Part shown: positions 9,230-16,502 of the stretch, piece by piece | How the letters are laid out: each line of letters opens with the position of its first letter | Position numbering within the stretch: position 1 is the stretch's first letter | Origin: a virus | Length of the DNA stretch: 47,199 nt | Direction: 5' to 3' (one strand) | IMG/VR virus record: IMGVR_UViG_3300033146_002993 | Span: 1-47,199 of that record | The notes under the pieces: model-generated | What the model was told of the DNA's origin: nothing | What the model saw: the letters and a program-made list of their open reading frames with translations, nothing else | Database searches by the model: none | Made by a program: the position numbers and the translations under genes

Positions 9230-9745
9230 ATGAAAAAAATTTTATGTACAGTGATGGCTCTGGCTTTTGTTGCCAGCGCAGGAATGGGAATGGCAGGAAC
9301 ACCGGATGAATTTTATGGTTCTGGTAATATAGGAATCAATTTTGCTACCGGAACTGATGTAGAAGATATTGATTTTGATGAGGGATGGCAGGGGTCTGTT
9401 GCTCTTGGTAATCGAATTCAGGAACATATTCGAGTTGAAGCAGAATATCAGTATTTGGATACTGACAATGACGTAGATGTCAATTCTATTATGGGTAATG
9501 GATACTATGATTTTGGAACGTGGGGAAATGTAACTCCATACGTTACAACTGGTATCGGTATTGCTTGGTTTAATGGTGAAGGTTTCGATTCTGATCATTC
9601 TATGGTTTGGAAACTCGGTGCTGGTGCTGATTATGCCGTTAATGATAAGTGGAGTGTAGGTGCTCGTTATACTTATTTTGATGCTATTGATGGCATTGAT
9701 TATGATACAAATTTGGTCGGTGCTGTTGTAACAATGCGTTTTTAA
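9230..9745 (+). CDS. Outer-membrane beta-barrel protein, 171 aa
   Basis: A signal peptide (MKKILCTVMALAFVASAGMGMAG) is followed by a small barrel: alternating strands with aromatic girdles, acidic loops (DVEDIDFDEGW, DTDNDVDVN) and a last strand ending in phenylalanine (VVTMRF), the usual BAM recognition end. The pattern (GSGNIGINFATG, VEAEYQYLD, VGARYTYFDA) fits an eight-strand opacity/OmpA-type barrel. It starts right after the lipoprotein stop. An outer-membrane protein made by a phage could block its own or rival receptors; that role is inference. Confidence 0.75.
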   Translation: MKKILCTVMALAFVASAGMGMAGTPDEFYGSGNIGINFATGTDVEDIDFDEGWQGSVALGNRIQEHIRVEAEYQYLDTDNDVDVNSIMGNGYYDFGTWGNVTPYVTTGIGIAWFNGEGFDSDHSMVWKLGAGADYAVNDKWSVGARYTYFDAIDGIDYDTNLVGAVVTMRF

Positions 9746-9770
9746 AAATTGATTTTAAATCAATTTTTTA
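9744..9770 (+). terminator. AT-rich hairpin with T tract after the barrel gene
   Basis: An AAATTGATTT / AAATCAATTTTTT hairpin starts at the stop codon and ends in six Ts. It is weak in GC, so it may slow rather than end transcription; A-rich and T-rich sides would let it work on both strands. Confidence 0.5.
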
Positions 9771-9796
9771 CTTTGTATAAATATGGTTATACAAAG
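9771..9796 (+). promoter_or_regulatory. Inverted repeat containing a T4-late-type TATAAATA box
   Basis: CTTTGTATAA and TTATACAAAG are perfect 10-bp arms around ATATGG. The left arm and loop contain TATAAATA at 9776-9783, the T4 late promoter consensus, about 80 bases before the secreted protein gene at 9862. The overlap of box and palindrome suggests regulated initiation or an RNA hairpin. Confidence 0.45.
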
Positions 9797-9804
9797 ATTT
9801 TAGA

Positions 9805-9830
9805 GTGGTATTACAATGGTGTGATACCAC
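9805..9830 (+). repeat. Third inverted repeat of the 9.75-9.86 kb gap
   Basis: GTGGTAT and ATACCAC form 7-bp arms separated by 12 bases. Transcripts starting at the upstream TATAAATA box would carry this hairpin in the leader of the gene at 9862. Confidence 0.45.
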
Positions 9831-9861
9831 ACAATTTTAAATTTAAAAGAGGAATAAAAGT

Positions 9862-10737
9862 ATGAAGAAAATTTTAAGTGCGATTGTGATTGGTGCTATG
9901 ATCATGGGTTCTGGTGTAGCTATGGCTGATAGCTTTACTGCTGGTGGTGCTATGAATTATCAGGAACAGGCACAAACACTTGGTGGAGTTAATTATGGTG
10001 CTTTTGGTGGCACTTCCGTAATTGCTCAGGATCAAGCTGGTCTTGGTGCTTCTGCTGCAATACCCGGTTCTTTCGGTGCTGAAGGTCAGATTCAGGGTGA
10101 ATCAACAAAGGTAACACTTTCAAATGGTTTTGCTACACATAACTATGATTCAACTGCCATTACACAGGGTAGCTCTGGAACTTCTCTTGGCCTTGCTGGT
10201 CATTATGAAATGCAGTCTGTAGATGGTGGAATTGCTACACTTGGTGATGCTAATGGAACAAATTCTATTTCTGGTTCCGCTATGGATATTAATCAAAATG
10301 TAGGTTCTGCCGCTCTTGGTATGTCTGGTGCCGAATCTGGTGCTTTTGCCGATTATCATTCTGATTACAAATACACTAATGCTGGTTCAACTTCTACCAT
10401 CGTTCAAACTGGTTCTCAGGACTCTATAATGGTTTCCGGTTCTGGTTCAGAATTTGCTGGTGCGAGTTATGCTTCACTTGAGGCAACTCAAGTTGGTGGA
10501 ACTGTTGCTACAAATGATGGTAATGGTACTTCAATGAGTGGTGCTGGTCTTGCCGCTGGTTCTATTACAACAAAGAATGATACTGCTGGTCTTGCTGTAG
10601 CTGGTTCTGCTGGCGTTCAGACTCAGACACATTCTTATGTTCAAACTGCTGATAATGGTGCCGGACAGACTCAGTTTGCCGCTGGAACTGTTTCTACTGG
10701 AAACGCAGTATTTGACGGAACTATGCCTACTCCATAA
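9862..10737 (+). CDS. Secreted Gly/Ser/Ala-rich protein, 291 aa
   Basis: Signal peptide MKKILSAIVIGAMIMGSGVAMA is followed by a low-complexity sequence of small residues with frequent Gln, Thr and Gly, no basic clusters and no cysteines. Short beta-type units (e.g. LEATQVGGTVATNDGNGT) recur without a strict period, suggesting a beta-solenoid or fibre-like exported protein. The first mature residues contain a Gln motif (NYQEQAQT) that recurs in the next two gene products. The ribosome site is AGAGGAA. I do not recognise a named family. Confidence 0.65.
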   Translation: MKKILSAIVIGAMIMGSGVAMADSFTAGGAMNYQEQAQTLGGVNYGAFGGTSVIAQDQAGLGASAAIPGSFGAEGQIQGESTKVTLSNGFATHNYDSTAITQGSSGTSLGLAGHYEMQSVDGGIATLGDANGTNSISGSAMDINQNVGSAALGMSGAESGAFADYHSDYKYTNAGSTSTIVQTGSQDSIMVSGSGSEFAGASYASLEATQVGGTVATNDGNGTSMSGAGLAAGSITTKNDTAGLAVAGSAGVQTQTHSYVQTADNGAGQTQFAAGTVSTGNAVFDGTMPTP

Positions 10738-10768
10738 GTAGAATAAGTATTGTAGTTTTTTGATAATG

Positions 10769-10805
10769 AAGGGGATTGGGGGTTATCCTCATTCCCCTTT
10801 TTATT
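10769..10805 (+). terminator. Rho-independent terminator
   Basis: AAGGGGATTGGGGG pairs with CCTCATTCCCCTT (two wobble or mismatched positions) across a short TTAT loop and is followed by a run of T. It separates the 291-aa secreted protein from the next one. Confidence 0.75.
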
Positions 10806-10823
10806 TTACATAGGAGAAGTAGA

Positions 10824-11333
10824 ATGAAGAAATTAATGGTATTTTTTGTTATTATTGGAAGTATTTTTATTGGAATGAATTCTTATGGTGATGAATTTAC
10901 AAATTCTGAAGTTACTAATAATCAAAGACAAGATCAAATGTCTAGTACTATTATGCTCGGAAATAGTGAATTTATGACTATTGGTTTTCAAATTCAAGAA
11001 CAGTCTGGTAGTGGTAATGCTGATGTAAATAGTATGGCGAGTGACAGTCAGATTCAGAATGGTACATTAAATGAATCATCTTTAACTGCTTTTGGTGGTG
11101 GTATTGCTAATGGTGGTAGTTATCGTTATATAAATCAACAGAGTGCTATGACTATTCAAACTGATACTATCAGTGGTGTTGTTGGTGGAATGGGTGCTAT
11201 AACTCAATCTATAGGTAATGCTATTTCAATTGCTGGTGGTAATCTTGAATATGGTGATTGGAATATGTCTAATAACGCAAATTCTGAAACAAAACCTGTA
11301 TCCATTAATATTGATGGATGCTTAAATTATTAA
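10824..11333 (+). CDS. Secreted Gln/Asn/Gly-rich protein, 169 aa
   Basis: ATG 10824 has TAGGAGAAG upstream and starts a good signal peptide (MKKLMVFFVIIGSIFIGMNSYG), so the in-frame start at 10776 inside the terminator region is rejected. The mature protein opens with NNQRQDQMSS, like its two neighbours, and is rich in Asn, Gln, Ser and Gly. It ends with a single Cys (DGCLNY). Probably a paralogue of the 291-aa protein at 9862. Confidence 0.65.
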   Translation: MKKLMVFFVIIGSIFIGMNSYGDEFTNSEVTNNQRQDQMSSTIMLGNSEFMTIGFQIQEQSGSGNADVNSMASDSQIQNGTLNESSLTAFGGGIANGGSYRYINQQSAMTIQTDTISGVVGGMGAITQSIGNAISIAGGNLEYGDWNMSNNANSETKPVSINIDGCLNY

Positions 11334-11342
11334 GGGGAAAAA

Positions 11343-12134
11343 ATGAAAAAAATTGTAAGTATTTTAATTGCTTGTTCAATGTTATTTTGTGGTGGTATTG
11401 CGTTTGCTGATTCTGCTTCAGATGCTATTGCTCAACAGGAACAGGGACAAGTACAAGGACAGGGACAATCTCAAAATCAAGTGGCAAGTGGTAATGTAGC
11501 ATTTAACAATTCGTTTAACGGTTCACAACCAATTCGTTATTTGCCTTCAGCATCAAGTGTGTCTTATCAGGGATTGAAACCTCAAATGTTCGCACGTCCA
11601 CAAACAGATAAAGGTGAAAACTTCATTTCTGCTAACAGCCTTATTACTCTTATGGGTGCTTGGAATGTAAATGAAATTGAAGATGATGACCTTGATATTG
11701 ATGATATTCAAATTGATGTTACTACTGTTGGACAGCTTGATGAAGATGAACGTCTTATGGCCGATGAGATTGCTGTTGTAAATTTCATGATTCAGGGTTC
11801 TGAAGATGAAAAAGCACTCAAGAAAAGTGGTGTAAAAACACTTGCTATCGGTACAATCAAATGTGATTCAGATGATATTAACTCTGCCGAATTGTTCATG
11901 GTTCTTGCTCAAAAAGCAAGAGATTTTGGTGCTACCAATGTTGTTCTTATTGGTGAAGGTGTAAAACTTGAACTTGAATCTGATGGATGGGGAATTGGAC
12001 TCTCATATAACTATGCGGGTGTAAGTTCTGATGCGTCTGGTTATGGTCAGGTTGGTGCTGGTGGAACTGGTATTTCTGGTGGTTCTGCGAGTTATCACAA
12101 GATGCCTTACTTGATGTTCGCATTCAAGAAATAA
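11343..12134 (+). CDS. Secreted protein with Gln-repeat N-terminus, 263 aa
   Basis: Signal peptide (MKKIVSILIACSMLFCGGIAFA), then a QEQGQVQGQGQSQNQ stretch near residues 32-46, an acidic middle (EDDDLDIDDIQID) and a folded C-terminal domain with an alternating strand/helix pattern (TLAIGTIKC, LAQKARDFGATNVVLIGEG) ending in Gly-rich sequence. The shared Gln motif links it to the two proteins upstream. The last gene before the strong terminator at 12161, it closes the exported block. Confidence 0.65.
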   Translation: MKKIVSILIACSMLFCGGIAFADSASDAIAQQEQGQVQGQGQSQNQVASGNVAFNNSFNGSQPIRYLPSASSVSYQGLKPQMFARPQTDKGENFISANSLITLMGAWNVNEIEDDDLDIDDIQIDVTTVGQLDEDERLMADEIAVVNFMIQGSEDEKALKKSGVKTLAIGTIKCDSDDINSAELFMVLAQKARDFGATNVVLIGEGVKLELESDGWGIGLSYNYAGVSSDASGYGQVGAGGTGISGGSASYHKMPYLMFAFKK

Positions 12135-12160
12135 GAAGAAGTATATAAAAGAAAAATGAA

Positions 12161-12190
12161 GGGTAGGAATTATGTTCCTACCCTTTTTTT
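12161..12190 (+). terminator. Strong rho-independent terminator
   Basis: GGGTAGGAA and TTCCTACCC are perfect 9-bp arms around TTATG, followed by seven Ts. It ends the exported-protein block, five bases before the next promoter's -35 box. Confidence 0.93.
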
Positions 12191-12194
12191 ATGC

Positions 12195-12223
12195 TTGACA
12201 TTTACTCAATAAGGTATTATAAT
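12195..12223 (+). promoter_or_regulatory. Consensus sigma70 promoter
   Basis: TTGACA (12195-12200), a 17-bp spacer and TATAAT (12218-12223). It lies directly behind the terminator and drives the zinc-protein gene at 12266 and those after it. Confidence 0.85.
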
Positions 12224-12265
12224 ATGAATATAAGTTAATGATGAATTAATTAAAAGGAGATCGAA

Positions 12266-13111
12266 ATGCGTGAAGATTGTGATGCTTGTATGGGTGATGC
12301 TTATAAAAACATGGTAAAAAATGTGAATGATAAATTTGGCAAAGATGCTAAATTTTGCCCGGTATGTGGTCGATGTCTTGAAAATCCTGACTATCATAAA
12401 ACTGAACCAATAACTTATATAGATCGTTCTGATAGTGCGACTGAAGATGTTGAAGAATCACATCCTTCATTTGCTCAATTGTCTTTTCATCGTTATTCTG
12501 GTGGGCATAATAATCTGTATGGTTCTGCTATCAGGCACCAAGAATATATTGCTCTTCAGATTAAACGGTCTGTAAAACATATTTCTCCATATAGTGAATA
12601 TTATTATGCTTATTCTGCTCCTTTGATTGAGGTGTTTATGTCACAGGCTCAATTTGCTGAAGCTATCACTACTATGAATATGGGCAGTGGGGTTCCGGTA
12701 ACTCTTCATTCTCTTAAAGGTGAATTCTTTCCTAAATGTCCTGAATTTAATCAGGCTCAAAAGGCAAATAATGATCTTAATCAGAAAATGAATGAGTTCG
12801 CAGATAAAATTGCTCATGGTCAGAAACGGATCAATGAAATTCTTGGCAAGAAGGGAGCTATCAATAAGGGAGAACGAAAAGAAATTTCCAATATTTATAG
12901 TATGCTTATGCAAGATTTGCGGTCAAATCTTCCTTTCCTTCATGAATGTATGACTGAAGCCTTTGATAAGACTGCTATGAGTGCTAAAGCTGATATTGAA
13001 GCCTTTTACGTGAATGCTGTAAATCGGTTGGGGCTGGAAGCACTTGAAAGTAAAAAAGTCAATCTTATTGAAAATGATGACGATGTAATGGAGGCAGAGA
13101 TTGTAGAATGA
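12266..13111 (+). CDS. Conserved-type phage protein with N-terminal zinc ribbon, 281 aa
   Basis: Residues 5-8 and about 32-35 give CDAC and CPVC, a probable zinc ribbon. The middle has a block I know from many phage hypothetical proteins: GSAIRHQEYIALQIKRS, then PLIEVFMSQAQFAEAITTM and GSGVPVTLHSLKG. A long helical C-terminal half with an acidic end follows. Function is unknown. AAGGAGATC precedes the ATG. It is first behind a strong sigma70 promoter, so it is probably made early. Confidence 0.7.
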   Translation: MREDCDACMGDAYKNMVKNVNDKFGKDAKFCPVCGRCLENPDYHKTEPITYIDRSDSATEDVEESHPSFAQLSFHRYSGGHNNLYGSAIRHQEYIALQIKRSVKHISPYSEYYYAYSAPLIEVFMSQAQFAEAITTMNMGSGVPVTLHSLKGEFFPKCPEFNQAQKANNDLNQKMNEFADKIAHGQKRINEILGKKGAINKGERKEISNIYSMLMQDLRSNLPFLHECMTEAFDKTAMSAKADIEAFYVNAVNRLGLEALESKKVNLIENDDDVMEAEIVE

Positions 13112-13287
13112 GGTGTAAAGATGTAGATGATGGAGCACCTATATTTTGCGAATTTTGTGGCGATTATGTAATTTATGTACAACGATGCGATAATTGTGGC
13201 ATGGTTGTACATGAACAATGTATTGATATGGGGTTATGTCCATATTGCCATGAACTCGAACTTGATGAGGTGGATGAAGATGAGTGA
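13108..13287 (+). CDS. RING/treble-clef-like zinc protein, 59 aa
   Basis: ATG 13108 overlaps the previous stop. The product carries CEFC, CDNC, HEQC and CPYC in that order (residues about 14-17, 27-30, 36-39, 45-48), i.e. C2-C2-HC-C2, the ligand order of cross-brace RING or PHD fingers, followed by an acidic tail. It ends inside the next gene's start. Such small zinc folds often bind proteins or nucleic acid; no partner can be named. Confidence 0.7.
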   Translation: MRCKDVDDGAPIFCEFCGDYVIYVQRCDNCGMVVHEQCIDMGLCPYCHELELDEVDEDE

Positions 13288-13459
13288 TGTTATAAAAGTT
13301 GTTGTTTTTGAATGTGAGCGTGGATGGGGAAAGAAAGTTGATGAGATTATAGAGTTTTCTTCTTTAAATAAAGCAGAAACATTTGTGAACGAATTCAACT
13401 CAAAAAATGATAAACCATATGTGCCGGATTGGTACATGTATGCAGAGGTAATAAAATGA
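13280..13459 (+). CDS. Hypothetical protein, 59 aa
   Basis: ATG 13280 is chosen over an in-frame start at 13175 because the upstream part is occupied by the zinc-protein gene in another frame. The product has an opening strand (IKVVVFECE), a central helix (LNKAETFVNEFN) and an end DWYMYAEVIK, a compact fold seen in many small phage proteins. Function unknown. Overlaps the phosphoesterase start. Confidence 0.6.
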   Translation: MSDVIKVVVFECERGWGKKVDEIIEFSSLNKAETFVNEFNSKNDKPYVPDWYMYAEVIK

Positions 13460-14196
13460 AAATAGCATATGGAAGTGATTTCCATTTTGAATTTCATGAT
13501 GAACAAAAGATGATTTCAATTATTGATTCATGGGTATTTGATATTGATACTGATTTACTTGTTATTGCTGGTGATTTAGATGTGAGTGCTAAACGTATTA
13601 TGTACGCAATAAAAATTATTAATAACACTCACGATATTCCAATATTGTATGTTCCCGGTAATCATGATTATTATGGTTCTTCTTTTTATTTTGAGAATAT
13701 GGATTTTCAAAAATTCGGTCTTCACGATGAAAGATATGATTTACTTATAAACGATTGTGTTAAGAAAGATAATATTACTTTCTGTGGGTGTATGGGTAAT
13801 ATTGATGGATCGTGGGAAGAAATTACTATGTGGAAGCATGGGGCTTTGAATGATTTTCATCAAATATCTGATTTTCATGATCATGTAATGTATGGTAAAT
13901 CTGAATATAAGACACTTGATGAAAATATGAGTAAGACTGTTGGTAAGTTAATTGTAGTTACTCATACTATGCCTTCACCTGCTTGTGTATCAGAAAGATT
14001 TAAGGGTGATTATCTTAATCCATGTTTCGCAAATGATTGGTCTGATCTTATTTTAAATCATAGACCTATGATCTGGATATGTGGTCATACACATGATGAA
14101 ATTGATATGTGGATTGACAATACTAAAGTAGTGGCTAATCCATATGGATACCCTCATGAAAATTTAAAATGGGAGTGGAAATATATTAATGCGTGA
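13456..14196 (+). CDS. Calcineurin-like metallophosphoesterase
   Basis: A 246-aa protein with all main motifs of the dinuclear-metal fold: D8-x-H10, GD at 39-40, GNHD at 68-71, a VVTHTMPS strand and GHTHDEID near the end. The family hydrolyses phosphodiesters or phosphomonoesters, including cyclic nucleotides; the substrate is not evident. The start at 13456 begins exactly at the first strand (MKIAYGSDFH). It ends by overlapping the NADAR gene. Confidence 0.85.
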   Translation: MKIAYGSDFHFEFHDEQKMISIIDSWVFDIDTDLLVIAGDLDVSAKRIMYAIKIINNTHDIPILYVPGNHDYYGSSFYFENMDFQKFGLHDERYDLLINDCVKKDNITFCGCMGNIDGSWEEITMWKHGALNDFHQISDFHDHVMYGKSEYKTLDENMSKTVGKLIVVTHTMPSPACVSERFKGDYLNPCFANDWSDLILNHRPMIWICGHTHDEIDMWIDNTKVVANPYGYPHENLKWEWKYINA

Positions 14197-14650
14197 TATA
14201 ATAGAATTTCAAGGTGAACATAGATGGTTATCAAATTTTTGGCCGGTAGATATTGAGTATGAAGGAATTATATTTCCTTCTACTGAACATTTTTATCAAG
14301 CTATGAAATTTCCTGATGTGTATTGGGATCATTTTGCTACATGTAAACATCCAAAAAGAGAATCCAGAAATAAATCAGAATTATTTAATAATAAAACTTG
14401 GATTTTTCGTAGAGTTGGTGTAATGTTGGCGGCTCTTCGGATGAAGTTTCAGAATCCAGAATTGAGACAAAAGTTGATTGATACTGGTGATGCTCAATTG
14501 GTTGAAGGTAATTATTGGCATGATAATTTTTGGGGTAATTGTACCTGTGATAAGTGTAGTAAAATTGAGGGTAGAAATATACTCGGAAAACTTTTAATGT
14601 ACGTTAGAGAGGAAATAAATGGCGAGAAATGTATTGATGACTCATTATGA
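14189..14650 (+). CDS. NADAR (YbiA-like) family protein
   Basis: A 153-aa protein with the NADAR pattern: FQGEHRWLSNFWP at the start, PSTEHFYQAMKF with E33-H34, RRVGVMLAALRMKF, and a C-terminal NFWGNC...GRNILGKLLMYVRE block. A CxxC pair (CTCDKC) precedes the last motif, as in many phage and bacterial members. NADAR proteins act on ADP-ribose-linked substrates, and some reverse ADP-ribosylation of guanine in DNA. Here it could undo a host toxin's attack on phage DNA; this is inference. It overlaps the DHH gene by 32 bases. Confidence 0.85.
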   Translation: MRDIIEFQGEHRWLSNFWPVDIEYEGIIFPSTEHFYQAMKFPDVYWDHFATCKHPKRESRNKSELFNNKTWIFRRVGVMLAALRMKFQNPELRQKLIDTGDAQLVEGNYWHDNFWGNCTCDKCSKIEGRNILGKLLMYVREEINGEKCIDDSL

Positions 14651-15575
14651 TTTAGACGGTGTTTGTTGTGATATTATTCTTTCTAATCTTTTTTCATTTG
14701 AAAAAAAGATTAAAACAGGGTATAATAGAATTGATGGATACGTTTCAAATGGTGATTTAATGTTTTACGATTCTTGTTTTGTTACTGATATCTCTTTAAA
14801 AAGAAATCAGTTACAATCTTTGACAAATGAATATAAACATAAGTTGTTTTATACTGATCATCATATTGTCACTAAAGACGAATTGGATGCTGTTAATATG
14901 GTTGATTCGACAATTTTGTTTAATGATAAAATGTCGGCTACTGCTGGAATCTTTCAATATTTTTTTTCCAAACGAAAAAATGTTGATAAAAGATTGTATA
15001 AATTGACAACATATGCTGATGCTTATGATATGTGGAGATATAAAACTCATCCATTTGAATTTAATGTTGGTCATGAATTGAATGTTTTGTTCTGGCATTT
15101 TAAATATGATTATTTTTTCAATAGATTTAAAAATGGGTATGTTCCTTATACGGATGAAGAAGAAGAAGTTCTTGATGTGTATTATGATACCAGAAAAAAG
15201 GCTATTGACGAAAGTGAAAATGCTGAAATAGGTGATAATTCGATTGTTTATATTGGAGTTGATCAAGCGTATATTAATGAATTTTCATTGATGAATCAAG
15301 GATATGATGCATATTATATGATTTATGTTGATGGAACTGGTTCGCTTCGTTTATCTGTAAGAACTGATAGAGATGATGCAAATTTTGGTGAACATATAAA
15401 AGGAGTAGAACCACTTTTTGATTCGATTATAAATGGTGGTGGTCATAAACAAGCCGCAGGATTGACTTTTAAGCCGGGTACAGAACTTAATAAAGTATTT
15501 GATGTTGTTGAATATCTAAATTATCTTGACGAAAAGAAAGAAATACCATATAATCTTTCTGATATTCCATTTTAG
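14619..15575 (+). CDS. DHH/DHHA1 family phosphoesterase
   Basis: A 318-aa protein with H9-x-D11-x-DG (DHH motif I), D80-HH (motif III) and a C-terminal DHHA1 segment with GGGHKQAAG, the substrate-gripping loop. Members include RecJ, NrnA and cyclic-dinucleotide or oligoribonucleotide hydrolases. Size and layout are nearest to NrnA-type enzymes, so it may clear short RNAs or signalling dinucleotides. The ATG lies within the NADAR gene end with GAGAGGAAAT as ribosome site. Confidence 0.85.
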   Translation: MARNVLMTHYDLDGVCCDIILSNLFSFEKKIKTGYNRIDGYVSNGDLMFYDSCFVTDISLKRNQLQSLTNEYKHKLFYTDHHIVTKDELDAVNMVDSTILFNDKMSATAGIFQYFFSKRKNVDKRLYKLTTYADAYDMWRYKTHPFEFNVGHELNVLFWHFKYDYFFNRFKNGYVPYTDEEEEVLDVYYDTRKKAIDESENAEIGDNSIVYIGVDQAYINEFSLMNQGYDAYYMIYVDGTGSLRLSVRTDRDDANFGEHIKGVEPLFDSIINGGGHKQAAGLTFKPGTELNKVFDVVEYLNYLDEKKEIPYNLSDIPF

Positions 15576-15583
15576 GTGATATT

Positions 15584-16168
15584 ATGATAAAATTAAATAA
15601 AAATCAAAGAAAATTCTTTTCTGCCGCTGTTTCACATTTTGGAACTAAATCAGTTGATGTTCGTTTGATCGAACTTCGTGATTTTGCTAATGATAAAGGA
15701 TTGATTGTTCCTACCAGTGCTTTAAAGAAGTATTGTCAAAAAGAAGGACAAACACGAGGTCATTATGATCTTACTTTAACCGGATTTAAAATTCCACCAC
15801 CACCACCTTTAAAAGACTCATTAAAAGGGTTCAAAACTGGTGATGACGAAAAGGGAATAATTCGAGAAATGTCAGTTTTTGCGGCAACTGATAAAAAACC
15901 AAAAACGAAATTAAAACCAGCAAAAAAGAAAGCAAAACCATATTGTAAAAATCCGGTGTATCTTCTTATTGATAATGAACATTCTACAAGGTCAGTACAT
16001 CGAACTGTTGCCGGGGCATATAATGATGTTTGGATGATTTTTCATAGTGATAATGATAAAACAAAAGAACAGGTATTAGAAGAAGTTCATCAAACTGGTC
16101 ATTCGTATATGAATAGCACCAATTGTAATTTATGGTGCTATATTGTTGAGGTAGAATTGAAAATATAA
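15584..16168 (+). CDS. Hypothetical two-part protein with Lys-rich linker, 194 aa
   Basis: An N-terminal domain of ~75 residues (KNQRKFFSAAVSHFG start, PPPPP at its end) is joined through a lysine/alanine-rich linker (KPKTKLKPAKKKAK) to a C-terminal domain of ~65 residues with Tyr and Trp. The basic linker suggests contact with nucleic acid. A terminator follows, making it the end of the unit that starts at 12.2 kb. Confidence 0.55.
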   Translation: MIKLNKNQRKFFSAAVSHFGTKSVDVRLIELRDFANDKGLIVPTSALKKYCQKEGQTRGHYDLTLTGFKIPPPPPLKDSLKGFKTGDDEKGIIREMSVFAATDKKPKTKLKPAKKKAKPYCKNPVYLLIDNEHSTRSVHRTVAGAYNDVWMIFHSDNDKTKEQVLEEVHQTGHSYMNSTNCNLWCYIVEVELKI

Positions 16169-16199
16169 TATAGAAAGTGGAGCGTCTGTATTATTTTTA

Positions 16200-16231
16200 G
16201 GGAATAGGTATAATACTTATTCCCTTTTTTT
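16200..16231 (+). terminator. Rho-independent terminator
   Basis: GGGAATAGGTAT and ATACTTATTCCC pair over 12 positions (one wobble) with a one-base centre, then seven Ts. A TATAAATA box follows immediately. Confidence 0.85.
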
Positions 16232-16236
16232 GTTCT

Positions 16237-16244
16237 TATAAATA
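16237..16244 (+). promoter_or_regulatory. T4-late-type promoter box TATAAATA
   Basis: TATAAATA sits right behind a terminator and 34 bases before the ATG at 16278, the place expected for a late promoter driving the 16.3-19.6 kb block. The predicted capsid destination of that block's products fits late expression. No -35 box is seen, as in T4 late promoters. Confidence 0.55.
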
Positions 16245-16277
16245 TTAGTATAAAAATTTACTCTTATGGTGATAAAA

Positions 16278-16502
16278 ATGGCAGAAACTTTTGATAAATT
16301 TATCTATCTTCATGAAAAACGAATGATGACGAAAGATGTTGATAAATTAGAAAACCTCATGGTGTCAGTTACAAATAGAGCTTCTTCAGCTTTAGGACGA
16401 TTGGGTGGTAAAGAATTGGATCAAGCAATTAAAAAATTAACAGATAGTTTAGAAGGTTTTCAAAATGTACTTGCTAAACACGAAATGTACGATAAATTTT
16501 AA
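16278..16502 (+). CDS. Small helical protein heading the predicted internal-protein block, 74 aa
   Basis: ATG 16278 has GGTGAT upstream; an in-frame ATG at 16266 lacks a ribosome site. The product begins MAETFDKFIYLHE, a looser version of the MKTYxxFLxE peptide of the next genes, followed by two amphipathic helices. Its stop overlaps the next ATG (TAATG). Function unknown. Confidence 0.55.
   Translation: MAETFDKFIYLHEKRMMTKDVDKLENLMVSVTNRASSALGRLGGKELDQAIKKLTDSLEGFQNVLAKHEMYDKF

Noticed and set aside
9862-12134. Curli subunit (CsgA/CsgB-type) genes
   Set aside because: Gln, Asn and Gly content is suggestive, but the regular curlin repeat (SxxxGxxNxAxxxQ) is not seen.
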